58,058 nt of DNA from Nitrospirota bacterium (GCA_021814475.1 JAKAIE010000006.1:1-58058), one strand, 5' to 3'; counted from the first letter of the stretch, positions 26,490-36,633 are shown. The notes: generated by a model not told the origin, from the letters alone. Made by a program: numbers and translations.

Positions 26490-29400
26490 TTGAATTCGAA
26501 CCTGAGTTTCACGTCTCCCCCGAGAATGCCCCGTTCATCCCTGATGCCGACAATCGAGACGTTCCTGTTGACGAAATATTCTACCTTGATGATCTGCTCC
26601 TCTTCCGTGCCCGCAGCCGAGGTATATGTCACAAATACCTTGTCCCCGAGCAGCCTCTTCGAAACGGTTACGCGCGGTTCAACCGTTCCGGTGATCCTCG
26701 AGACATGGGGATCCACTTGAAACCGGTCGAGCCCGGTAATACTCCTGAGCCGCTCTTCGACCACATCCTGGAGCTTGCCGGTCACAAACGAGGTCGCCTC
26801 TCCGGCGCCGACACCGCCTTCAAGCCCCTTCAGCTGCCCCCCGGTCTGACCGACGGTCAGGAGCGAGAGTATGTCCATCTCCTTCAGCACGGGGTCGGAC
26901 GACAGTGACATCGCAAACTGGTTCATCCTGCCCTCAAGATTCATCTTGATCTTATACCCCTTGACGATCGTCTCGGCCGCGATCGAGATCACCGGGTTCA
27001 GCCGGGCCTCGTCCGTGAAGTCGGCGCTCGCGTGCAGGATACGGAACTCATTATTCCTGAAATAGACCGTGCCCTCTTTCGATTCGAGGCGCCCGAGGAG
27101 CGCAGGCCTGTAAAGCGTCCCGCGCAGGAGGAGATCCGCGCTGAGATCGGCGCGCGCGATATTGTTATCGATCCTGATGCTCTCCTTGCCGATGACATGG
27201 ACGTTCAGCCGGGCCTTCTCTATGATCGAGACCTCGGACCGGACCTTCTCCGGCTGCTTAGTCTTCAGCAACCAGCTCTTCCACTCGACCCTCTCCTTGT
27301 ACCGAGCCCTGTTTATCCTGATGTCTCCCGAGATCATCTGGTCCTCCGGGGTCCCCTTATACAGAAGATTCCCCCCGAAGTTCAGAGAAAAGTCCGGGGA
27401 GACCGAAGCGGAGATGTTGTTAACTGCGGCCTCGACGAAGAAACGCCTCACCAGAAACTTCTTCAGATACAGGATCCCAGAAAGGTCGACGTCGCCCCCC
27501 CCGAGTTTGCCGCTGAGATTCTCGAGCACCACCCGGTCGTTGTCCAGATACATATGGCCGTTGAGACCGCTGATACGGTAGGAAAAGTCCTTGAGGCTGA
27601 AGGCGCCGTCCCTCAGATTGACGTTACCATTGACAGAAGGGTTCTCCCAGTCTCCCGTAATATCCAGGTCGAAGTCAGCATCGCCCTTCATGATCCCTAT
27701 CTTTGCCGAGAGACTCTTGAAGGGGGAGAGCCCGGTCGTGCCTTCGACCGCAAGGTTGTAGCTCCGGCCTATCTCGAGCCCTCCGTTGAGCAGCACCCTG
27801 GCATTGCCGCTCCTCATTGTCACATGGTCGAGCTTCAGACGACGGTTATTCAGCTCCAGTCTGATCTCTCTGTCATTCGTAAAACCGTACCCGTACATCG
27901 AGAGGTTCGCCTGCTTGACGGCAGCCACCGCGGATATCCGGTTGCGGTCGCCGTTAAGGGTAATGTCCCCGTTTACGCTCAGGACAAGGTCTTCGGGGAC
28001 GTCTTTGAGAAACGCACTGATCACGTTATCGTACCTGCCCGGATGCACCTCGACACGCGCATTCCAGGGAAATTCCTTTTCCAGGCGGCCGCGTCCTGTC
28101 GCCGTCACCCTGCCGTCCAGAACGGAAGCGTTGAAGACGAGGTCCCTGTCATGGATCTCGGCCGTTGCCGATCCTCCCCCCACGGGTTTGTCCCTGAGCC
28201 TCCCCTCGACCATCTCGGCAGTCACGACAATGCGGTGCCTCTCTGACGTGCCGTGTCCTTCGGCCTTGAGGGTGAAGAGGGCCTCTCCCCTGATCTTCCT
28301 GTCAAGGAGATCGTTCAGGTAGAGCCTTTCGGAAACAGCAGACAGGTCAAACCTGCCGGACTCATTGATCTTCAGAGCACCTGTTAACACCGATCTGCCC
28401 TTGCGCAGCGTTATCGCGGTTAGATCAAAGTCCGTGCCGTCGTATCTCCAGCCGAACGAGGCAGTCTCAAAGGGAACCCCGTAGAGCCGTCCGTTATCGA
28501 CAGCGCCTTGGCCGGTCAGCAGAGGCCGCATACCCCCGCCGCCGATCGTAAGGTCAGTGTTGAGGCGTCCATCGCCATGGAAATCCCTGTAAAACAGGGC
28601 CGCAAATTTTTTCAGATCTGCACCCCGGATTGAGGCCCTGAGGTCGTACTCGGGCGCCTTGAAGTCGAAGAGGGCGGAGGCGGACCTGAAGCCGATTGTC
28701 CCGGAAAGGGAATAGCTGTCTTCACGCCCGGTGGCGGTCAGGGAGGAAATCGTCAGACGGTCCTTCCGGTACCCGATACCGGCGGTAAGCTGTCCGGCGC
28801 CATAGCCCGCTATCGAAGGATTGGAGATCTTCACCTGTCCGGTGATCTCGGGGTCGGCAAACGGACCGGCAATCCTGCCCCTGAATTCTCCAGCCCCGTG
28901 CACCGTGTTGAAATATGGTCCGGTGGCATCGACAAGATCGGGGCTCTTCAGCCCCCCCTCGAAATCCAGAATTTTCCGCTTTAGATCAGCGGTCCCCGCC
29001 ATCGTAGCGGTGGAGATCCCGGTGTTCATCTGCAGTCCGGCGATCGAGACCAGGCCGTGTTTCATGACGTACCGTCCCGAGACCTCCCTCACCCTCCCGA
29101 GGACGTTTTTCCCGGTCGCGCTGCTCCGGTATTCGAATTGCCCCTCAGGATCAAATGAAGAGCCGTCGTTGACAAGTGTTCCCTTCACCTTTCCAGACAT
29201 TAAACCGGGGTCCCATCCGATCAGCCGGAATACCGCTTTGCTGTCGACGTTCCGGAACCCTATGTCCAGGGTGTAATGGTTCACCACCGGCAGAGCGATC
29301 GATGCGTTCACTGTGGCGCTTCCGTTATATAACCTTCCGATGCCTTCGCTGAAACGCATCCTTCTGTCCGCATACGATATGCGGCATTTCAGAAAGTCCA

Positions 29401-30421
29401 CGTTGACGTCAAAGAGGTTTCCGGAACGGAGCTCGCCGGTCCCGTCTCCTACGAGTTTGTTCAGCGGACCTTTCAAACGTCCTTTTAGGGTGACGTAGCC
29501 TTCGAGCTTCTCCTTTACCTTCAGGAATTCCATCAGGGTCTGGATATAGAAACTGCCCTTCAGGTCAAGATCGAGGGAAACGACACCCTTCGTGAAGTTC
29601 ACTGCACCGTGAGCGGTAACTGATCCCTCGCCGCTCCTCTTAAGGCCGAACGCCTTTTTGAGCGAGTCCATCATGAGGGAAAGGTCCGTCATGATCTTCC
29701 CCCGGCCGGCTTCGTATTTTCCTGTTGCCCCAAGTCTCGATCCGAGTGAATCGGCGGTCAGCTTCCTGATCTCGATTGCGCCGTCCCGGATCAGCACCCC
29801 CGCAGTGACCCCGGCCGTGAGGTCCGGCATGCCCTTCTTCCTGACTGTAACATCCTCGGAAGTAACCAGCACCCGTGCCGCCTCCCCCAGAATCGCCTCT
29901 CCGCCAAACTCCTTCAGCACGACCGAAATGGCCTCCTGTTCGTCGGCCAGAGAGATCGTGCCGGACTTTACCTCAACCGCCCGGACCTTCACCTTGAGAG
30001 CATCTTTACGGGTCGTCGCGAGATAATGCCTGATGTTCTCCGCGATCGCCTCCACCTGTTTTCGGCTGACGTCGATCCCGGGGTCCCTGACGACAAGCCT
30101 GCGGATCGTCAGTCTTCTGTCGAAAAGACCGGTCAGTTCAAGGTAGGCCTTGACCCGGGGGAGTTCCATGAGTCTCTGCCCCTTTTCGTCCGTGACCTTC
30201 ATACGCCTCGCCTCTATAAAGAGAGGGAAGATGTTGAGATAAATACGCTCCGCGGTCACCCTGAGACCGAGCATCGACTGGAGTTCCGGCAGGATCTTCT
30301 GCTTCAGTAGGTCAGAGACGTATGCGCCCCGCAGCCCGAAAAAAAGCGCGCAGAGGACCAGTAAAGGCCCGAGGACCATCACCGCCTTTCTTATTGCCGG
30401 TCGTCTCTTAGCGTCATCCAT
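26486..30421 (-). CDS. tamB: TamB-like translocation and assembly module protein
   Basis: About 1311 residues from the ATG at 30421; a GTG at 30475 would add 18 residues but overlap glnD by 85 bases. One N-terminal membrane helix (about 15-35), a very long beta-rich AsmA/TamB body and a C-terminal DUF490 domain ending in FEFK are seen. TamB spans the periplasm and works with an Omp85 protein in outer-membrane protein or phospholipid transfer. The Omp85 partner is the next gene. Start overlaps the glnD end by 31 bases. Confidence 0.88.
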   Translation of the reverse strand: MDDAKRRPAIRKAVMVLGPLLVLCALFFGLRGAYVSDLLKQKILPELQSMLGLRVTAERIYLNIFPLFIEARRMKVTDEKGQRLMELPRVKAYLELTGLFDRRLTIRRLVVRDPGIDVSRKQVEAIAENIRHYLATTRKDALKVKVRAVEVKSGTISLADEQEAISVVLKEFGGEAILGEAARVLVTSEDVTVRKKGMPDLTAGVTAGVLIRDGAIEIRKLTADSLGSRLGATGKYEAGRGKIMTDLSLMMDSLKKAFGLKRSGEGSVTAHGAVNFTKGVVSLDLDLKGSFYIQTLMEFLKVKEKLEGYVTLKGRLKGPLNKLVGDGTGELRSGNLFDVNVDFLKCRISYADRRMRFSEGIGRLYNGSATVNASIALPVVNHYTLDIGFRNVDSKAVFRLIGWDPGLMSGKVKGTLVNDGSSFDPEGQFEYRSSATGKNVLGRVREVSGRYVMKHGLVSIAGLQMNTGISTATMAGTADLKRKILDFEGGLKSPDLVDATGPYFNTVHGAGEFRGRIAGPFADPEITGQVKISNPSIAGYGAGQLTAGIGYRKDRLTISSLTATGREDSYSLSGTIGFRSASALFDFKAPEYDLRASIRGADLKKFAALFYRDFHGDGRLNTDLTIGGGGMRPLLTGQGAVDNGRLYGVPFETASFGWRYDGTDFDLTAITLRKGRSVLTGALKINESGRFDLSAVSERLYLNDLLDRKIRGEALFTLKAEGHGTSERHRIVVTAEMVEGRLRDKPVGGGSATAEIHDRDLVFNASVLDGRVTATGRGRLEKEFPWNARVEVHPGRYDNVISAFLKDVPEDLVLSVNGDITLNGDRNRISAVAAVKQANLSMYGYGFTNDREIRLELNNRRLKLDHVTMRSGNARVLLNGGLEIGRSYNLAVEGTTGLSPFKSLSAKIGIMKGDADFDLDITGDWENPSVNGNVNLRDGAFSLKDFSYRISGLNGHMYLDNDRVVLENLSGKLGGGDVDLSGILYLKKFLVRRFFVEAAVNNISASVSPDFSLNFGGNLLYKGTPEDQMISGDIRINRARYKERVEWKSWLLKTKQPEKVRSEVSIIEKARLNVHVIGKESIRIDNNIARADLSADLLLRGTLYRPALLGRLESKEGTVYFRNNEFRILHASADFTDEARLNPVISIAAETIVKGYKIKMNLEGRMNQFAMSLSSDPVLKEMDILSLLTVGQTGGQLKGLEGGVGAGEATSFVTGKLQDVVEERLRSITGLDRFQVDPHVSRITGTVEPRVTVSKRLLGDKVFVTYTSAAGTEEEQIIKVEYFVNRNVSIVGIRDERGILGGDVKLRFEFK

Positions 30422-32904
30422 AAATCTGACAATAGCCTCTCTGCCTGTGCGTAACCGATCTTTCCCCTGCACCACTGGACTGAGAATATGTCCTGCGCCA
30501 GACCGGCGGCTGTATTGATCCTCGCAGAAGAGATATCAACACCATGGCCGGCCAGGACATGCGAGATGTCATAGAGAAGCCCAAGCCGGTCGGGAGAAAA
30601 GACCTCGATAATGCTGAACTCTTCGGATGCCTCGTTATCAAGCTCTATAAATATATCATATGGCGAGGCATTCGTCTCCGGCCTCCTGACGACCGCAACC
30701 GGACTCCCGCCGGCAACCACCGCCTGAAGCCCTTCAGTCACCTCGAGTGCGAGCCCTTCCCACCAGATATCCTGCCAGTTTGAGACAGATATCTTATCGA
30801 TCACCATGCCGCTTCTTCCGGTAAAGATGCGTCCGTCGACGATGTTCAGTCCCCTGGACGACAGGAAGCCCACGATCTTCGAGAAGAGCCCGCGCGCGTC
30901 AGGGGCCGAGACCGAGATCTCGACAAAACTGTCGGAGCGCCTGTCTATCCTGACGGAGAACCCGCCTTCACGCGCACTGTTCACGAGGCGAAAGTCATCG
31001 ACTATCTTTCCCCGCGGGGTCGACAGCAAATACCTTCCGGGCATATCGTCGATAAAAGCGATAAACGCCTGAGGGTCCGTCTCCCGGAGTATGTCGAGGA
31101 GTTCGGCTATATAACGGTCCCGGTCCAGGGAAACGCCGTTGAGGTGATCGAGGGTATGAAGATAGAGTTCCCGGAGCTGATACGCCTTCCAGGAATTCCA
31201 GAACCCCGGGTTAACAGCCGACATATCGGCATAGGTGATTAGGTACAGCGCATTGAGGTTTTCAGGATCTTCCACCGCCTCGGCAAACCGCGAGATCACC
31301 TCGGGATCGTGCACCTCATGCCTCAGGGCGATCTCGGACATTAGGATGTGGTTGCGGACAAGGAACTCGATTCTCGTGCGACTCTCGACATCAAAGCTGA
31401 ACCGCTCCATGATGTCCTTCAGCCGCTTGTACCCCTCTTCCTCGTGGTGCCTGCCGGCCGCCTTCCCGATGTCGTGGAGCAACAGTGCGAGAAACAGGAC
31501 ATCGAGTCTGCTGATGCCGTTGATGATGTGGTGGAGATCTTCGAGGCTCCTGAAGCTGGTCGTCTTGAGATGTTCAAGATTCCGTATCGCCACGAGCGTG
31601 TGTTCATCCACCGTATAGAGATGATAGGGCTCATGGATCACGAGCATCCTGAGCGCGCCGAATTCCGGCAGAAACCTGCCGAGAACTCCGCGGTCATGCA
31701 TCTCACGGAGTGTTTCGTAAACACGGGGGCCTTTCAGGATATCCAGAAAAAAGTGGACCGGACGGGGTCCGCTCCCCGCCTTGCGGCCGATCCGTGGGAG
31801 ACTGGCCCTGACCGTCTCCTTCAGTGCCGGACTGAATCCCCTGCCGGTCTTGGCCGACAGAGAGAAGGCCTCCATGATCCTCCCCGCTCCCAGCCGTCCG
31901 GCCTTTGGATCCGTCACGATCAGCTTTCCCCCCGCAATCGAGAAGTTTTCGCTCACCTTCCTGATACTGAAGTCTTTCGTCACCGTCACATAGGCCCTGC
32001 TGCACTGGGTTGCAATATCGTCCGTCATATCCTGGACCGCCCTGCACTTGAGGTAATAATAACGGAGCATCCTCTCGACCCCGCTGAACTTCTTCGAATT
32101 CCTGAAACCGAGCCTTTCCGCGACCTGACGCTGAAACTCAAAAGAGAGCAGGTCATTCTTCCTGCCGCTCTCCAGGTGGAGGCAGAACCGTATCCGCAGA
32201 AGAAACTCGTGGGCGCTGAGGAACCTGCGGCGGTGTTCGGCCGTGATATCGCCGAAAAAACTGTCATACGAAGCGGTCTTCAGCACGACCTTCGACAACC
32301 AGAATGCGGTATGGATATCCCTGAGTCCGCCCTCTCCTTCCTTTATATGCGGCTCCAGGAGGAAGACCGAGTTGCCGGCGCCCATATGCCTCTTGCCCTT
32401 TTCGAGCAGTTTTTCCCTCACAAACTCCCGCTGTTTTCTAGAGGTGATCTCAGGGTATACCCTTTTCGTAAACTGGTCGTAGAGCCCCGTGTCCCCGGCG
32501 ATAAAACGCGCCTCGAGAAGCGACGTGCGGGTCCTGATATCCCGGAAGGCCTCTTCCAGACATTCCTCAGGGGTCCTGAAGGCATGGCTGATGTCAAGGC
32601 CGGTATCCCAAAGCCCGTAGAGAATGCTCTCTGCGGCCCCGGTTTCCGATCTTCCGGCCGAGAGGAACATGATATCGACATCGGAATACGGCGCCATCTC
32701 CATCCGTCCGTATCCCCCCGTGGCAAGCAGAACCAGGTTCGTTCCGGCACCACCCTTCGAGTACTTCTTCCCCTCCCTCATCACCCCTTCGAAAAGGTCC
32801 CTGAGGATACCGTCGATCCTGGCAGTATATCTCCGGGTAAGTGTCCTTCCGTCCAGCCCGCTGTCGAGCAGGTAGTTCAGTTCAGCAAGAATGGCCGCGT
32901 TCAT
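30391..32904 (-). CDS. glnD: PII uridylyltransferase/uridylyl-removing enzyme
   Basis: 837 residues: nucleotidyltransferase domain with GGYGR and SDVD (about 64-76), central helical linker, HD hydrolase domain (LLLHDIGKAAGRHHE region), and two C-terminal ACT domains. This is the complete GlnD layout. GlnD senses glutamine and reversibly uridylylates PII (GlnB/GlnK). It lies downstream of amtB in the same direction with a terminator between them, so nitrogen-control genes cluster, yet no PII gene is in the window. It overlaps tamB at its 3' end. Confidence 0.92.
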   Translation of the reverse strand: MNAAILAELNYLLDSGLDGRTLTRRYTARIDGILRDLFEGVMREGKKYSKGGAGTNLVLLATGGYGRMEMAPYSDVDIMFLSAGRSETGAAESILYGLWDTGLDISHAFRTPEECLEEAFRDIRTRTSLLEARFIAGDTGLYDQFTKRVYPEITSRKQREFVREKLLEKGKRHMGAGNSVFLLEPHIKEGEGGLRDIHTAFWLSKVVLKTASYDSFFGDITAEHRRRFLSAHEFLLRIRFCLHLESGRKNDLLSFEFQRQVAERLGFRNSKKFSGVERMLRYYYLKCRAVQDMTDDIATQCSRAYVTVTKDFSIRKVSENFSIAGGKLIVTDPKAGRLGAGRIMEAFSLSAKTGRGFSPALKETVRASLPRIGRKAGSGPRPVHFFLDILKGPRVYETLREMHDRGVLGRFLPEFGALRMLVIHEPYHLYTVDEHTLVAIRNLEHLKTTSFRSLEDLHHIINGISRLDVLFLALLLHDIGKAAGRHHEEEGYKRLKDIMERFSFDVESRTRIEFLVRNHILMSEIALRHEVHDPEVISRFAEAVEDPENLNALYLITYADMSAVNPGFWNSWKAYQLRELYLHTLDHLNGVSLDRDRYIAELLDILRETDPQAFIAFIDDMPGRYLLSTPRGKIVDDFRLVNSAREGGFSVRIDRRSDSFVEISVSAPDARGLFSKIVGFLSSRGLNIVDGRIFTGRSGMVIDKISVSNWQDIWWEGLALEVTEGLQAVVAGGSPVAVVRRPETNASPYDIFIELDNEASEEFSIIEVFSPDRLGLLYDISHVLAGHGVDISSARINTAAGLAQDIFSVQWCRGKIGYAQAERLLSDLWMTLRDDRQ

Positions 32905-33104
32905 GATTCAGCAGACTGCCCGGACAGATGCATATTTTTTCACACCCAGGTCAGCCTTCCCTTGAAGAGCCTTCCGGGGCAACACCCCTTTATCACGGTG
33001 ATCGGATTTATGATGAAATATTATAACCTGAACAGGAGGATGGAAATGATGTCTAGGATTTCGCCTGAGCTCCGGGTAGATGAGGGGAAGGGTCGCAGAC
33101 AGCG

Positions 33105-33140
33105 GCAAAAAAAGCGGGAGGTCGACAGACCTCCCGCAGG
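33105..33140 (-). terminator. Intrinsic terminator after amtB
   Basis: GCGGGAGGTC (33114-33123) pairs with GACCTCCCGC (33128-33137). On the minus strand the stem is followed by seven T residues. It lies between amtB and glnD. Confidence 0.85.
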
Positions 33141-33159
33141 ATAAAAGGTTCGTGTGAGT

Positions 33160-34467
33160 TTACAGCGTGTAGCCGCTTTCGCCGTGCTGGCTGAGATCGA
33201 GTCCCTCGAACTCTTCTTCAGCCGTAATCCTGAGACCTACCGTCCATTCAAGCAGTTTCAGCAGCACCGCGGTAACGACAAACGAATAGACAACGGTCAC
33301 CGCGATACCGGTAACCTGATGCAGAAGGAGCCCTGATCCTCCAAAGAGGAGGCCGTCAAAACCCGCGGGATTTATTGCCTTCTGGGCCAGAAATCCGGTT
33401 GCCAGTGTCCCAAGGATACCCCCGACACCGTGAACACCGAAGGCATCGAGAGAATCGTCATACCCCAGGCGGCTCTTCATATTTAGGGAAATATAGCAGA
33501 CCGCACCCGCAAGAAGGCCGATCGCAAGGGCCGACATCGGTCCGACAAAGCCCGACGCTGGGGTGATCGTTGCAAGTCCTGCGATCGACCCTGTCGCCGC
33601 GCCGAACATCGTCGGCTTGCCACGATGGACCCATTCAATAATGACCCAGATGAGCGTGGCAGCGACAGCAGAAGTATGGGTCGCCACAAAGGTCATCACG
33701 CTGAGGGGTCCGGCGGACAGCGCACTGCCTGCGTTGAACCCGAACCAGCCAAACCAGAGCAGACCGGCGCCCACGACGGTCATCGGAAGATTATGCGGCG
33801 TCATCGCATCGTGCGGATATCCTTTTCGTCTGCCGATGATCAGGGCTGCGGCCAGGGCAGAGATGCCGGAGGTGACATGGACCACGATCCCGCCGGCGAA
33901 GTCGATGACCCCGAGGTTCTTCAGCCACCCGCCGTTCCCCCAGACCCAGTGGGCTACCGGGTCATACACCAGGGTGGTCCATAAAAGGATGAAGATAAGA
34001 AATGCGGAGAATTTCATGCGTTCGGCTATCGCGCCTGAGATGAGCGCAGGGGTAATCACCGCAAACATCGCCTGATAGATCATGAAGGCCATGTGGGGAA
34101 CCGTCGCTGCGTAATCGGGGTTCGGCGTGAGGCCGACATTCCGGAGGAAGGCCCAGTCGAGGCTGCCGATAATCCCCCGGATATCCGGACCGAACGACAG
34201 GCTGTATCCGACAAGGATCCACTGGAGACTGACCAAGGCTATGGCAACAAAACTCTGCATGTAGGTGCCGAGTACGTTTTTCCTCCTGACCATTCCGCCG
34301 TAGAACATCGCCAGCCCAGGGGTCATTAACATTACCAGGGCGGTCGACACCAGGATAAAGGCAGTGTCACCAGTGTCGATCCTGGCCGCAGTCTCGCAAA
34401 AACCCTTCATGGGCAACGCCAGGATTCCGGTCAGGGTAATGACCAGTATTGCTACAATTTTTCTCAT
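33160..34467 (-). CDS. amtB: Ammonium transporter
   Basis: 435 residues with a signal peptide followed by eleven predicted membrane segments. The pore twin-histidines are visible: H197 (AGGIVVHVTSG) and the His of FGVHGVGG near 346. The conserved Asp/Trp-rich 'VYDPVAHWVWG' loop is present. AmtB conducts ammonium/ammonia across the inner membrane and is normally gated by GlnK, which is not next to it here. A sigma-54-type promoter stands directly upstream, consistent with nitrogen control. A GAGAGGAGC box precedes the ATG. Confidence 0.94.
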   Translation of the reverse strand: MRKIVAILVITLTGILALPMKGFCETAARIDTGDTAFILVSTALVMLMTPGLAMFYGGMVRRKNVLGTYMQSFVAIALVSLQWILVGYSLSFGPDIRGIIGSLDWAFLRNVGLTPNPDYAATVPHMAFMIYQAMFAVITPALISGAIAERMKFSAFLIFILLWTTLVYDPVAHWVWGNGGWLKNLGVIDFAGGIVVHVTSGISALAAALIIGRRKGYPHDAMTPHNLPMTVVGAGLLWFGWFGFNAGSALSAGPLSVMTFVATHTSAVAATLIWVIIEWVHRGKPTMFGAATGSIAGLATITPASGFVGPMSALAIGLLAGAVCYISLNMKSRLGYDDSLDAFGVHGVGGILGTLATGFLAQKAINPAGFDGLLFGGSGLLLHQVTGIAVTVVYSFVVTAVLLKLLEWTVGLRITAEEEFEGLDLSQHGESGYTL

Positions 34468-34500
34468 TCAAGCTCCTCTCACTATGTTTTGCATAGTAGT

Positions 34501-34517
34501 AGCTATAAATATGCCAA
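34501..34517 (-). promoter_or_regulatory. Candidate sigma-54 promoter of amtB
   Basis: On the minus strand TTGGCATATTTATAGCT places GG and GC exactly 10 bases apart, as required for -24/-12 promoters. Transcription would start about 20 bases before the amtB ATG. The -24 half is consensus; the -12 half (TAGCT for TTGCT) has one mismatch. Confidence 0.55.
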
Positions 34518-34828
34518 GTTAATTAGTTCTTATTATCAGCATGTTACGCGTATTTACCTAAAGTAGATTCCCATCCCTGCCAAACATTTTTGTCGGTCCA
34601 ACGTTACTGCATGCTGAATATGCGTTCATTTTCAACAGGCATACCATTGAGCTACGTTTTTGTTGTTACTACATTTATGTAGCTTAAATTTAGGATCGTC
34701 GCCACATCATCCTGATATAAAACGACTTTTTCCAGAGAGGCTCTTACGGGCACTCACCGGCCGACAGGCATCCGGAGAGGCTCACAGACGATTGGTCAGC
34801 AGCCAAAGTTCTCCGGAGTATATTTCCC

Positions 34829-34857
34829 TTGACATCATCATGTCATCATAATATTAT
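34829..34857 (+). promoter_or_regulatory. Sigma-70 promoter of the GntR gene with an internal palindromic operator
   Basis: Consensus TTGACA, 17-base spacer and TATTAT end directly at the first possible ATG. A perfect inverted repeat TGACAT-CATC-ATGTCA (34830-34845) overlaps the -35 box and spacer, a classic position for repression. Transcription would start near 34864, at the second in-frame ATG. Confidence 0.65.
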
Positions 34858-35625
34858 ATGTTTATGATTCATTCTGAAACACATGGGTTGCATTCTGTTA
34901 CGATAGATAGGTTCACCCAGGAAAAGCTGTACATCCAGCTGACCCGGATATTCCTCGAGGAGATCCATTCAAACCGCTGGAAGATCAATGACCGGATCCC
35001 CTCCGAGGACGAGCTCTGCAGGCTCTACAAGGTGAGCAAGATCACCGTGAGGCAGGCGATCGGAAACCTGGCCTCCGACGGGTACCTTATGAAAATCCAG
35101 GGCAAGGGGACATTCGTCACGAGCGTACTGCCGAATGTCGGGCTTGCTATGAAAACGCGATTTACCGAAGAGATGTTCGGGAAGGAGGTCAAGGCTGAAA
35201 GAGAGATTCTTCTTAAAGGAATCATGGAACCCCCGTCGGACGTGAGGGGATATCTCGCGACAGAAGACCCGATCTACAGGATACTAGGCAGAAGACAAGT
35301 CAACAGGGAGCCGGCATACCTCGACGAGTCGTTCATCCCCCATCATATGCTTCCGGGGATCGAAGATCTGGATGTGGCTGCCATGTCGCTCTACGGGGTT
35401 CTCCAGGAACGGGGGACCAAAAAAATATTCAGGGTCATCCAGACGATAGAGGTCCAGTTCGCCGGGCCCGAACAGGCCGGATACCTCGACATTGAAGTTG
35501 GGGTGCCGGTGCTTGCCGTACACCGCCTGCTTCTGAGTTCCGACAACACACCCGTCGGCTATACGAGATTTCTCGGCAGAAGCGACAGATACATGTTTCA
35601 GACGGATTTTGAACGGATCCGATAA
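34858..35625 (+). CDS. GntR-family (HutC/UTRA subfamily) transcriptional regulator
   Basis: 255 residues: N-terminal winged helix-turn-helix (KINDRIPSEDELCRLYKVSKITVRQAI, about 42-68, then GKGTFV) and a C-terminal UTRA ligand-binding domain. No ribosome-binding box precedes either ATG (34858 or 34864); with the promoter found here the mRNA would start at about the second ATG, so a leaderless message is possible. The gene precedes a TSUP permease, a membrane protein and a Usp gene, probably its targets. The ligand is unknown. Confidence 0.85.
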   Translation: MFMIHSETHGLHSVTIDRFTQEKLYIQLTRIFLEEIHSNRWKINDRIPSEDELCRLYKVSKITVRQAIGNLASDGYLMKIQGKGTFVTSVLPNVGLAMKTRFTEEMFGKEVKAEREILLKGIMEPPSDVRGYLATEDPIYRILGRRQVNREPAYLDESFIPHHMLPGIEDLDVAAMSLYGVLQERGTKKIFRVIQTIEVQFAGPEQAGYLDIEVGVPVLAVHRLLLSSDNTPVGYTRFLGRSDRYMFQTDFERIR

Positions 35626-35658
35626 TACAACCTCAAAAAAGGAGAAAGGATTTTCATC

Positions 35659-36633
35659 ATGACAAGGAAAAATGCAGTTCCATTGTGGTTGGCGGTCATA
35701 GCGGTTGTGGTCCTGCTGACAGCCGGCCTCGCTCTGGCATCGGACGATGCGTCAGCAGTCGCCCCTGCGGCGGGGACCTCTTCAGCCATGCCCTGGTGGG
35801 GGTGGCCGCTGATATTATTCGTGGTCACCTTCCTGCTCGGCATCGTCGCTGTTCTCGGAGGCGTTGGAGGAGGCGTCCTCTTTGTCCCGATCATCGGGGG
35901 CTTCTTCCCGTTCCATATCGATTTTGTTAGGGGGGCGGGTCTCCTGGTCGCCCTGGCAGGCGCCCTTGCCGCGGGACCGGGACTGCTGAAAAAAGGCATG
36001 GCCGACCTCAGGCTTGCGCTTCCTGTCGCACTGATCGCCTCCTCATGCGCGATCGTCGGGGCGATGCTGGGTCTCGCCCTTCCCGCCAAGGTGGTCAATA
36101 TCTCGCTCGGCGGCACGATCCTCGGAATCGTGGCGATCATGCTCATGGCGAAAAAATCGGAGTTCCCCGAGGTAAGACAGGCGGACAACCTCTCGACCGC
36201 CCTCAGGATAAGCGGTGTCTACCATGAGATCTCCTCGGGTCAGGATATCAACTGGAAGATCCACAGGACACCCCAGGGGCTTGCCACCTTCATCCTCATC
36301 GGCATCATGGCGGGCATGTTTGGGCTCGGCGCAGGCTGGGCGAACGTTCCGGTGCTGAACCTCATGATGGGTGCGCCCCTGAAGGTATCGGTTGCCACCA
36401 GCAAATTCCTGCTCTCGATCACCGACACCTCGGCCGCGTGGATTTATGTGAACAACGGGGCTGTGCTACCGATGATGGTCGTCCCGTCGATCATAGGCAT
36501 CATGCTCGGCTCGATCGTCGGCGTCAGGATCCTCGCGAAGACGAAGCCGGCCGCGGTCCGCTACATCGTCATCGCGATGCTTCTCTTTGCCGGATCACGG
36601 GCGATGCTCAAGGGTCTAGGAATCTGGAACTGA
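35659..36633 (+). CDS. TSUP family (TauE/SafE-like) permease
   Basis: 324 residues with an N-terminal hydrophobic segment and about eight further membrane helices. The two TauE/SafE half-motifs are visible (GVGGGVLFVPI and GLGAGWANVPVL). Family members move sulfite, sulfonates or other small organosulfur anions across the inner membrane. It has an AAGGAG box and lies 33 bases after the GntR gene. It is the first of two TSUP genes in the window and is followed by an accessory membrane protein and a Usp gene. Confidence 0.85.
   Translation: MTRKNAVPLWLAVIAVVVLLTAGLALASDDASAVAPAAGTSSAMPWWGWPLILFVVTFLLGIVAVLGGVGGGVLFVPIIGGFFPFHIDFVRGAGLLVALAGALAAGPGLLKKGMADLRLALPVALIASSCAIVGAMLGLALPAKVVNISLGGTILGIVAIMLMAKKSEFPEVRQADNLSTALRISGVYHEISSGQDINWKIHRTPQGLATFILIGIMAGMFGLGAGWANVPVLNLMMGAPLKVSVATSKFLLSITDTSAAWIYVNNGAVLPMMVVPSIIGIMLGSIVGVRILAKTKPAAVRYIVIAMLLFAGSRAMLKGLGIWN

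Larger units (their letters stand above)
34468..34857. other. Divergent intergenic region between amtB and the GntR gene
   Basis: 390 A+T-rich bases. They hold the amtB sigma-54-like promoter at one end and the GntR promoter/operator at the other. In the middle (about 34530-34790) no gene or structured RNA was recognised. Confidence 0.5.

Noticed and set aside
27032..28246. Open frame of about 400 codons on the plus strand.
   Set aside because: It is antisense to tamB, which has clear family features over its whole length.
31348..33144. Open frame of nearly 600 codons on the plus strand.
   Set aside because: It is antisense to glnD and the low-stop frame follows from G+C-rich codon use; it has no recognisable domain.
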